Source: Streptomyces sp. 7-21
GTDB lineage: Bacteria > Actinomycetota > Actinomycetes > Streptomycetales > Streptomycetaceae
DNA: 64,000 bases
Assembly (NCBI RefSeq): GCF_016741785.1
Contig: NZ_JAERRL010000001.1
Location: 62,001-126,000, forward strand
Direction of reading: 5' to 3'
Under the pieces are notes generated by a model. That model did not search any database. It saw only the letters and a program-made list of their open reading frames with translations, and was not told the DNA's origin. The position numbers were made by a program, and so were the translations under genes. Positions 51,631 through 57,827 of this stretch are shown here, piece by piece (within the stretch, counting starts at the first letter, position 1; each line of letters starts with the position of its first letter).

Positions 51631-52791
51631 ATGGATCTCGCGTTTCTCGACCCGCTGCTGCACCGCCCGGGCCCGTGGGCCTCGGCGTACGCGGACACCG
51701 CGCACGACACGGAGGACGCCGCGCGCCAGCAGGAGCTGATCGCCCGCGACGCCCGCGACCGGCTCGCCGCGCAGGGCGCGGACCCGGCCACCTGCGAGGC
51801 GGTGCGGGAGTCGCTCGCCGCGCTGGAGCCGTCCGGCGCGCCCGGCCACGCCGTCTTCGCCACCGGCGGCGAGGCCGTGCTTCAGGTGCCGCTCGCCGCC
51901 GCCCCGCCGCCCGGCCTGGACACCTGGGCGCCGCTGCCGCACGTGGGGCCGCTCGCCGCGCTCGCCAGCCAGCGGCCGCCGTGCCTGGTGGCCTACGTCG
52001 ACCGGCAGGGCGCCGACCTGGAGCTGCGCGGCCGCTCCGGCAGGCCCGGCCACGCCGGGCAGGTGACCGGCCAGACCTGGCCTCTGCACCGCACCGCCTC
52101 CGCCGACTGGTCAGAGCGCCACTTCCAGCTCGCCGTCGAGAACACCTGGGAGGAGAACGCCACCCGCATCGCCGAGACCCTCGCCGAGGAGGCGGCGCGC
52201 GCCGGCGCCGAGGTGCTGGTGCTGGCCGGCGACCCCCGCGAGCGCCGCGCCGTCTTCGACCGGCTGCCGCCCGAACTCCAGCAGGTCACCGTCGAGTCCC
52301 GCCACGGCGGCCGGGCCGCCGGCGCCCGCAGCCCCCGGCTGGAGGAGGACATCGAGGCCGCCCGCGCCGCGCACGCGCGGCGGAAGGCCGACGAGGCGCT
52401 CGACCGGTTCCTCGCCGCCCGTGTGCCCGACAGCGCCGAGGGGCTGACCGAGGCCGCCGAGGGCGTGCCGGCGCTGGTGGACGCGGCCCGCGAGCACCGC
52501 ATCGCCGCGCTGCTGGTGCGGCCCGGCGGCGGCGACCTGCGGCACGACGTGTGGGTGGGGCCTGAGCCCGACCAGCTCGCGGTGCGCCGCAGCGAGTCGC
52601 AGTACCTGGGCGAGCCGCGGCCCGCGCGGGCCCGCGCCGATGATGCGCTGATCCGTTCCGCCGCCGCGACCGGCGCCGAGGTCATCCCGCTGCCGCCGGC
52701 CGGCGGCAGCCACGCCGGCGCGCCGGCCGGCGGGCTGGGCGCGCTGCTGCGCTGGCCGCAGGTCAGCGGCGGGTACCGGGCGGCCGGCTGA
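51631..52791 (+). CDS. baeRF2-type protein (Rv2629/Vms1-like release factor family)
   Basis: A 386-residue protein of the bacterial archaeo-eukaryotic release factor family 2, to which mycobacterial Rv2629 belongs. Landmarks: FLDPLLHRPGPWASAYADTAHDTEDA at the start, VAYVDRQGADLEL near 125, ADWSERHFQLAVENTWEENATRIAETL, VLVLAGDPRERRAVFDRLP and VTVESRHGG, then an L7Ae-like end (IRSAAATGAEVIPLPPAGGSHAG). The family is thought to act at ribosomes or on tRNA under stress. ATG follows AGGAGGGA. It has its own SigB-type promoter. Confidence 0.85.
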   Translation: MDLAFLDPLLHRPGPWASAYADTAHDTEDAARQQELIARDARDRLAAQGADPATCEAVRESLAALEPSGAPGHAVFATGGEAVLQVPLAAAPPPGLDTWAPLPHVGPLAALASQRPPCLVAYVDRQGADLELRGRSGRPGHAGQVTGQTWPLHRTASADWSERHFQLAVENTWEENATRIAETLAEEAARAGAEVLVLAGDPRERRAVFDRLPPELQQVTVESRHGGRAAGARSPRLEEDIEAARAAHARRKADEALDRFLAARVPDSAEGLTEAAEGVPALVDAAREHRIAALLVRPGGGDLRHDVWVGPEPDQLAVRRSESQYLGEPRPARARADDALIRSAAATGAEVIPLPPAGGSHAGAPAGGLGALLRWPQVSGGYRAAG

Positions 52792-52920
52792 CGGGGGCTT
52801 GGCATCCCCCGTGGCCGCGCCGGCCGCGCCAGCGCCGCCCGGTGCGGCGGCGGTGACGCGGCCAGGCGAGGGATGTTCCCCTGCGGCGGGCCCGCCCGGG
52901 GGCCGCGGCCGGCGGCCGCC

Positions 52921-54471
52921 TCAGCTGCCGGACTGCAACGCGCCCCAGGTCTCCGGGCCGACGGCGCCGTCAACGTCCAGGCCCCGGCTGTCCTGGTACG
53001 CGCGCACCGCCGCGTCGGTCTCCGGCCCGAAGATGCCGTCAACGGACACCGGTTCGCCGAGCGCCGCGGTCAGCGCCCGCTGGAGCCGGGAGACGGCCTC
53101 GCCGGTGCTGCCCTCGCTCAGCAGCGGCGTGGCGCCGGCCGCGAGCAGCGCCGTCCACGTCCGCTGGTCCACCTGGCCGCTGGGGCTCAGCCCGACGACG
53201 GCCTGGAAGGCGCGGACGGCCTCCTCGGTGCGGGGGCCGAAGTCGCCGTCGACCTCGCCCGCGCCGTACCCGTGCTGGTTGAGGAGGTACTGGAGCGCCT
53301 CCACCTCGGGCCCGGTCGCGCCGGAGGCGAGGTCCGGGTAGGCGTCGAAGTCCAGCGGCGGGGCGGGATCGCCCGCGTCACCGCCCACCAGCTGCATGTA
53401 GTAGTCCCAGTCCCAGTTCGGGCCCGGGTCGGTGTGGTCGTTGCCCGGCACCTCGACGTGGCCCAGGATGTGCTCCCGGTCCCGGGGGATGCCGTACCGC
53501 TCGGTCAGGTGCCGCGTCAGCGCGGCGGAGGAGCGGTACAGGGAGTCGGTGAACCACGCCGGGTCGTCGACCCAGCCCTCGTGCTCGATGCCGATGCTGT
53601 AGGCGTTGCCGGAGCGGGCGTGCCAGGCGGTGTCCTGGTCGCGGACCATCTGCGTGACCTCGCCGTCGGAGGAGCGGATCACGTAGTGGGCGCTGACCTG
53701 TGACTCCGGGTTCTGGAACCAGCTGATGGTGCCGGCGTACGAGCCCTGGGTGACGTGGATGACGACCGCGCTGATCTCCTGGGAGCGGCCCGTCTGGTAG
53801 TTCGCGGAACTCGCCGGGACCCAGCGGGCGGCGGGGTAGTCCTCGCTGAACACGCCCAGGTCCACCGAGGCGTACCGGCCCCGGTCGGGGTCGACCGGGC
53901 GCGGCGCGACGGTGACCGTGCCGCCGCCGTCGGCGGACGCGTGGATGCCGCGCTCCAGCAGGTCGTACACGGCGTCGGCGTACAGCCGTGCGGCGGCGTC
54001 GTCGCGGGCGCCGCTGTAGCGGGCGACGGCCTCGTACCAGGCGCCCAGGTCGTCGCGCTCGGCGGCGGACAGGCCCAGCTCGTCGGCGTACGCGCGGAGC
54101 ACGGCCGCGCCGCCGCGGATATTGGCGGCGGTGTCCTGGCGCAGCTCGGCGGCGGGCAGCCCGGTCTCTTCGGCGGCCAGCGCCAGGGTCTGGTGGGTGG
54201 GGTTGCTGACGAGGTGCATCACGCCGTAGCCCCGGGCCTGGCTCGGCAGGCCGTCGTGGTCGTCGAGGCGGGTCTCGCCGTAGCCGACCGCGACCAGCAG
54301 GTCCCGGGGCACGTCGTACTCGCGGGCCGCGTCGCCGAAGGCGTCAGACAGCGGCGCGGCGGGGGTGTCGGCGGCGGCGACGGGCTGCGCCGTGGCCAGC
54401 AGCGCGGCGACGGCCGCGACGGCCGCGGCGGCCGTGCCCCGCCGCCCGGGAGGGACGAATCGCTTGAACAA
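52921..54471 (-). CDS. Secreted modular peptidoglycan hydrolase: amidase_2 with two PG-binding domains
   Basis: A 516-residue cell-wall enzyme. Residues 1-33 are a Sec signal (ending PVAAA/DTPAA). About 40-170 form a lytic-transglycosylase-like helical domain (YDVPRDLLVAVGYGETRLDDHDGLPSQARGYGVMHL). About 230-365 are a zinc N-acetylmuramoyl-L-alanine amidase (VVIHVTQGSYAGTISWFQNP, SIGIEHEGWVDD, ILGHVEVPGNDHTDPGPNWDW). Two PG_binding_1 repeats end the protein (YLLNQHGYGAGEVDGDFGPRTEEAVRAFQ; LQRALTAALGEPVSVDGIFGPETDAAVRAYQ). Key His and Glu residues are present, so it should be active. Confidence 0.93.
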   Translation of the reverse strand: MFKRFVPPGRRGTAAAAVAAVAALLATAQPVAAADTPAAPLSDAFGDAAREYDVPRDLLVAVGYGETRLDDHDGLPSQARGYGVMHLVSNPTHQTLALAAEETGLPAAELRQDTAANIRGGAAVLRAYADELGLSAAERDDLGAWYEAVARYSGARDDAAARLYADAVYDLLERGIHASADGGGTVTVAPRPVDPDRGRYASVDLGVFSEDYPAARWVPASSANYQTGRSQEISAVVIHVTQGSYAGTISWFQNPESQVSAHYVIRSSDGEVTQMVRDQDTAWHARSGNAYSIGIEHEGWVDDPAWFTDSLYRSSAALTRHLTERYGIPRDREHILGHVEVPGNDHTDPGPNWDWDYYMQLVGGDAGDPAPPLDFDAYPDLASGATGPEVEALQYLLNQHGYGAGEVDGDFGPRTEEAVRAFQAVVGLSPSGQVDQRTWTALLAAGATPLLSEGSTGEAVSRLQRALTAALGEPVSVDGIFGPETDAAVRAYQDSRGLDVDGAVGPETWGALQSGS

Positions 54472-54497
54472 GACTTCTCCGTTCGCAGCGGCGATGC

Positions 54498-54565
54498 GCG
54501 GCGCCCGCTGGCGGGGCGCCGCACGCGACGCGCCCTACCCTTCGGTAACGACATGCCCCTGTCAA
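54498..54565 (-). promoter_or_regulatory. Leader hairpin and promoter of the amidase gene
   Basis: TTGACA on the minus strand (54565-54560) is followed after 17-19 bases by a GGGTAG-like -10. A 9-bp-arm hairpin GCGGCGCCC/GGGCGCCGC (54498-54506, 54514-54522) lies in the leader 27 bases before the ATG. I see no ydaO-type riboswitch. The bases around 54544-54549 (GGTAAC; CTACCC) form an imperfect palindrome. Confidence 0.35.
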
Positions 54566-54593
54566 TAACAACACTCGGTCTCCCGCAAAGGCC

Positions 54594-54950
54594 CCCGTCC
54601 GGCAGCACACCGGGCTGCACTATGTCGTCGTTCTCCAGCACGGCAGTCGCCTGACGGTCCGCAGCATTCCAGGATCGGCAGACTCGCAGCTCGGCATGGA
54701 TCTGACCGTGGCGGGGAACGTCATCACGGGTACCTGGGCAGAGCAGACCGCTGAGGACGGCTACTACCGAGGGGCCCGGTACCACGGGGCCGTACACATG
54801 CTCATCGAGCCGACCGGGCGGCGCAGGGCAGGAAAGCGGGTCGGTTCCGGAAAGGAAATGGACGTCAACACGGGCCCCTGGGAGGCCATCTGCCAGGACG
54901 CGTCAACGAACAAGGCCACGCTGGCCGCCTACCAGCGAGTCCCGGAATAG
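54594..54950 (+). pseudogene. C-terminal remnant of an XRE-family regulator
   Basis: This frame reads HTGLHYVVVLQHGSRLTVRS, then GTWAEQTAEDGYYRGARYHGAVHMLIEPTGRRRAGKRVG and VNTGPWEAICQD to a TAG. These match the conserved beta-rich C-terminal domain of streptomycete XRE regulators (GTWTExTxxxGYYxGAxYHG...LDPxGKRMxGKWVG...VNTGxWEL). No helix-turn-helix or start precedes it; the frame runs into the amidase promoter region. An ATG at 54696 could start only an 84-residue piece. It is a 5'-truncated relic. Confidence 0.7.
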
Positions 54951-55023
54951 CCCCACGGGCTCGCCATTCCCTCGTGATCCACGCGGCGGCGGATGGCGGG
55001 GGACCTGCCCCGTTCGTTGCCCT

Positions 55024-55203
55024 TCAGCGGCAGGGCGAATCGGTGGGGTTCGGGTCCGGCATGGGGTCCGGGGCCGGGGGCGGCTTGGGGACGTCGGGGC
55101 CGGGTCCGGGCCCCGGCGGATGGCCGGGCTTCGGGCCGTCCGGCTGGGGCGGCGGCGTCGGCTTCGGGGGGATCGGCTCCGGCTGGGGCCGAGGCGTCGT
55201 CAT
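55024..55203 (-). CDS. Small proline-rich protein
   Basis: A 59-residue product made mostly of Pro, Gly, Asp and Lys (MTTPRPQPEPIPPKPTPPP..., ending NPTDSPCR). ATG 55203 overlaps the stop of the upstream small membrane gene (ATGA) and has AAAGGAG nearby. It is probably disordered and could be a cytoplasmic or wall-spanning linker peptide. I do not recognise a family. Confidence 0.6.
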   Translation of the reverse strand: MTTPRPQPEPIPPKPTPPPQPDGPKPGHPPGPGPGPDVPKPPPAPDPMPDPNPTDSPCR

Positions 55204-55427
55204 CGCGCTCGCTCCTTTCCGCTGGAGGTCCGCTGGGAGGTCCACTGGGAGGTCCGCGCGCTCGCCTGGTGGTTCGCCCCGTACCGCGCCATGGGGCCGT
55301 CTGCGCCGTGCCACCGCGCCTCGTTCTCGAGGGTGCGGGCGCGCTGCCCGCCGTAGGCGGCGCGTGCCGTCAGGAGAGTGACGGCCACGTAGCCGAGCAC
55401 GCCGGCCAGCAGGCCCCAGGCGGACAT
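55200..55427 (-). CDS. Small membrane protein
   Basis: A 75-residue protein with one N-terminal membrane helix (WGLLAGVLGYVAVTLLTARAAYGG) and a hydrophilic, Arg/Ser/Thr-rich tail. Start ATG has AAAGGAC upstream. It is translationally coupled to the proline-rich protein gene. Function is unknown; it is one of several small membrane genes in this stress-type region. Confidence 0.6.
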   Translation of the reverse strand: MSAWGLLAGVLGYVAVTLLTARAAYGGQRARTLENEARWHGADGPMARYGANHQASARTSQWTSQRTSSGKERAR

Positions 55428-55532
55428 GACAGCGGGTCCTTTCCGGTGATGCGCCCTGCGGTGTCTCTTGCGTTCCTCCGGAGACCTGACGGGTTACCCG
55501 TTCCGGCCGGGGAATGCCTGGCACCCTCCGGC

Positions 55533-56225
55533 TCAGCCGCCCATGCCGGTGGTGTCGTGCGGCGCGCCCACCGGCTTGGACTCCGGCGAGCCGCGCTGCC
55601 GCAGGTACACGGAAAACACCACCATCGAGACCATCGCCAGCATCTCCGACTGCCAGTTCTGGAGGGTCCGGCCCCAGAACTCGGCCGACAGCACGTAGTC
55701 GCCCCAGGACTGCGGCGCCTGGAACCGCCGCAGCCGCTCCTCGTTGGACGCCGCCAGGCCGCTGACCGACTGGGCCAGCCAGCTCAAGACGAACAGCGCG
55801 CCCATCACCAGGCCCAGCGAGTTGGCGTACAGCACCTGCCGCCACCGGCCGGCGCGGGCCCAGCGCGGGGAGTCCGGCCGGGCGTGCGGCCCGAGCAGCT
55901 GCTCGCGCCCGGTCTCCCGGCCCGCCCGGTCCAGCGCCTTGGACTCCGGGGAGCCGCGCTGCACCAGCCAGACCGTCGCGTAGACGTACAGGAAGAACTG
56001 GAGGTACTCGGACTGCCAGTTCTCGGTGACGTCCACGGCGAAGTCGGACGTCGTCAGGTAGGCGCCCAGCGTCACCTGGTCCAGGCCGCCGGCCGCCCGG
56101 GTGTGGTTGTACTCGGCGTGCCCCGCCAGCGCCTGGGCCGCCAGGACCAGCAGGAACGCCGCCGCAAACGCCAGGCTGAGGCCGTTGTCGCGGAGCACCC
56201 CGGTCAGCCGCCGCACCCGCCTCAC
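55533..56225 (-). CDS. DUF6766-type membrane protein with internal duplication
   Basis: A 230-residue protein with four membrane segments arranged as two repeats. Each half ends in the same motif: TENWQSEYLQFFLYVYATVWLVQRGSPESK and LQNWQSEMLAMVSMVVFSVYLRQRGSPESK. From memory this is the family named DUF6766. It starts at GTG one base after the stop of a 30-residue ORF and ends an operon beginning at 57378. The function is unknown. Confidence 0.82.
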   Translation of the reverse strand: MRRVRRLTGVLRDNGLSLAFAAAFLLVLAAQALAGHAEYNHTRAAGGLDQVTLGAYLTTSDFAVDVTENWQSEYLQFFLYVYATVWLVQRGSPESKALDRAGRETGREQLLGPHARPDSPRWARAGRWRQVLYANSLGLVMGALFVLSWLAQSVSGLAASNEERLRRFQAPQSWGDYVLSAEFWGRTLQNWQSEMLAMVSMVVFSVYLRQRGSPESKPVGAPHDTTGMGG

Positions 56226-56226
56226 C

Positions 56227-56319
56227 TCACCGGTGCAGCAGGCCGAGCGCGGTGCAGTACGCCAGGCCGGCCACGACCAGCACCAGGCAGAGCGTGAACA
56301 GCGCGCGCACCGTGGCCAT
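56227..56319 (-). CDS. 30-residue membrane microprotein
   Basis: A tiny ORF (MATVRALFTLCLVLVVAGLAY, then CTALGLLHR) that is almost wholly one membrane helix. It begins seven bases after the lipoprotein stop and ends one base before the DUF6766 start, so it fills the gap exactly. Tight packing on both sides is the main evidence that it is translated. It may also couple translation of the next gene. Confidence 0.6.
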   Translation of the reverse strand: MATVRALFTLCLVLVVAGLAYCTALGLLHR

Positions 56320-56326
56320 CGCCTGC

Positions 56327-56791
56327 TCAGCTCCCCTGGATCCCGCAGTCGTAGCCGGGCGCGGACGGCCGGGCCCGGCAGCCGGCGGCGGTCACCCGCC
56401 AGCCGTCGTCAAAGCGCGAGAGGAACAGCGTGTCCCCCCGCACCGTCACCCGGGCCTCCCGGCCCCACACGTCCACCTCCCGCACGGCCGCCTGCCGCAC
56501 GGCCGAGGCGGGCAGCGCGCTGCGGGCCGCCTCCGCCAGGGCCTGCGGGCAGGGCGCCTTCGCGGCGCTCACCAGCGCCTGCCGGGCCCGCGGCGCCAGG
56601 GCGCGGCAGGCGGCGTCCTCATCGCCGTCGCGCAGCGCCCGCAGGAACGCCGCCGCGGCCAGGCCGGCCGCGTCCTCCTGGCCGCCGGGCGCGCATCCCG
56701 CCAGCCCCGCGAGTCCCGCCAGCACCGGCAGGGCCGCCAGCGCACCGGCGGCGAGCGGGCGCCGCCGGTCAGGCCGGCTTGAGCGGATCAT
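56327..56791 (-). CDS. Small lipoprotein, NTF2-like
   Basis: A 154-residue lipoprotein with lipobox LAGLAGC. The mature domain (AAAFLRALRDGDEDAACRALAPRARQAL..., then REARVTVRGDTLFLSRFDDGWRVTAAGC) resembles the NTF2-like DUF4878 fold seen in many actinobacterial lipoproteins, with Cys residues likely paired outside the cell. The start overlaps the end of the DUF3140 gene by 23 bases. Confidence 0.75.
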   Translation of the reverse strand: MIRSSRPDRRRPLAAGALAALPVLAGLAGLAGCAPGGQEDAAGLAAAAFLRALRDGDEDAACRALAPRARQALVSAAKAPCPQALAEAARSALPASAVRQAAVREVDVWGREARVTVRGDTLFLSRFDDGWRVTAAGCRARPSAPGYDCGIQGS

Positions 56792-57098
56792 GGCCCACGG
56801 CCATCAGCCGGTGGCGCCAGTGCGCCTCCCCGGCCTTGGGGGCCAGGTCCTCGCGCCGCTCGTCGTGCACCATCCGCACCACCTGCCGCATGGTGCGGAT
56901 GTCCTCGCCGGTCAGGTCCCGGCGGCGCTTGCCGAGGATCTCCAGCACCTGGCGCCCCTTGCCGGTGAAGGCGTCCTCGGGCAGCTCCTCGCTGTCCTCG
57001 CCCGCCGGCCTCGTCCGCAGCCACTCGCTCAGCTCGCGGGACGTCATGTTCACCACACGGTGGAACTCGTTCCACAGTTCATCCGAGACCTCGTGCAC
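56769..57098 (-). CDS. DUF3140 protein
   Basis: A 109-residue soluble protein: VSDELWNEFHRVVNMTSRELSEWLRT, FTGKGRQVLEILGKRRRDLTGEDIRTMRQVVRMVHDERRE and AHWRHRLMAVGHDPLK. This is the DUF3140 family, common in actinobacteria and often near stress genes. The biochemical role is unknown. It is the second gene of the operon, 25 bases after the DUF6480 stop. Confidence 0.88.
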   Translation of the reverse strand: MHEVSDELWNEFHRVVNMTSRELSEWLRTRPAGEDSEELPEDAFTGKGRQVLEILGKRRRDLTGEDIRTMRQVVRMVHDERREDLAPKAGEAHWRHRLMAVGHDPLKPA

Positions 57099-57123
57099 TT
57101 CGCACCCGCCTCCCTTCAGCGGC

Positions 57124-57378
57124 TCACAGGGCGATCACCACGGCGTAGGCGAAGAAGAACGCCGCGACGAGGACGACCATCACCCCGATCACGGCCAGCG
57201 GCGCCGCCGCCCAGCCACGCTCCGGGTTATGGGTCTCCTCCGGACCCGCTCCCGAGGTGCTCGATTCGCTCGGCGGCGTCTCGCCCGGCGGCACCGAGCC
57301 GCCCCGCTCAAGGCCCGCCGTGGTGCCCGGGTCCGGGTCGGGCACCCCCGTCCTGTGGTGCCCACTGGCATGTCTCAT
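57124..57378 (-). CDS. DUF6480 membrane protein
   Basis: An 84-residue protein. The N-terminal 55 residues are hydrophilic with PDPDPGTTAGLERGGSVPPGETPP and GAGPEETHNPERGW, wording typical of DUF6480. One membrane helix ends the protein (LAVIGVMVVLVAAFFFAYAVVI). I place the start at ATG 57378. It is the first gene of the operon running to 55533, with a two-way SigB-type element about 50 bases upstream. Confidence 0.85.
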   Translation of the reverse strand: MRHASGHHRTGVPDPDPGTTAGLERGGSVPPGETPPSESSTSGAGPEETHNPERGWAAAPLAVIGVMVVLVAAFFFAYAVVIAL

Positions 57379-57424
57379 GCCCGCCGAGTACACGCGCCCC
57401 GCCGTTTTACACCTGCCGCGCGGC

Positions 57425-57452
57425 GGTTTCCCGCCGGCCAGCGGGGGAAACC
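57425..57452. promoter_or_regulatory. Two-way SigB-type promoter candidate
   Basis: GGTTTCCC (57425-57432) and GGGAAACC (57445-57452) form a palindrome. On each strand it reads GTTT-N15-GGGAAA, fitting the GTTT...GGGWAW SigB form of Bacillus and near the streptomycete pattern. One direction serves the DUF6480 operon, the other the Mrp region. A plain hairpin is the alternative reading. Confidence 0.45.
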
Positions 57453-57479
57453 TGGGCAGCCGCGACCGGAGGATGCCGC

Positions 57480-57785
57480 TTGTCAGACCACGCAGACCAC
57501 GCAGACCGCGCCGACCGCGACCCCGATTCCGGCCCCGGCCCCGCCGCGCCGGGCACCGGTCACCTCAGCGGCGGAAGCCTGAATCTGCCGGCCGACTCGC
57601 GGCGCCTCCGCGTGGCGCCGGCCAGCCTCCCGTCCGGCTGGGAGATGCTGGCCCCGGCCGGGCAGGCCCGCCGCGACGGCGGCCCGCTCGCGCTCGCCCG
57701 CCAGCGCCGCCGCCGCCCGCGGCGCCAGACGAGGCGGGCCGGGACCGATCCCGAGGAGACCGCCCCACAGACCCTGGTGACCTGA
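57480..57785 (+). CDS. Small hydrophilic protein upstream of the Mrp operon
   Basis: A 101-residue ORF from TTG, with GGAGG nine bases upstream. It begins with repeats of Asp-His-Ala (SDHADHADRADRD), then a Pro/Gly linker, a short folded-looking stretch (GGSLNLPADSRRLRVAPASLPSGWEML) and an Arg-rich tail. I do not recognise it. Third-base GC and the ribosome site favour coding. It ends 42 bases before mrpA and may be cotranscribed. Confidence 0.45.
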   Translation: MSDHADHADRADRDPDSGPGPAAPGTGHLSGGSLNLPADSRRLRVAPASLPSGWEMLAPAGQARRDGGPLALARQRRRRPRRQTRRAGTDPEETAPQTLVT

Positions 57786-57827
57786 CGCGATGCACACTCC
57801 ACTTCCAGGCCGGAACGGCGCGTGGGC

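Noticed and set aside
54472..54570. c-di-AMP (ydaO) riboswitch before the amidase gene
   Set aside because: The leader is too short and shows only one GC hairpin; none of the conserved riboswitch elements are visible.
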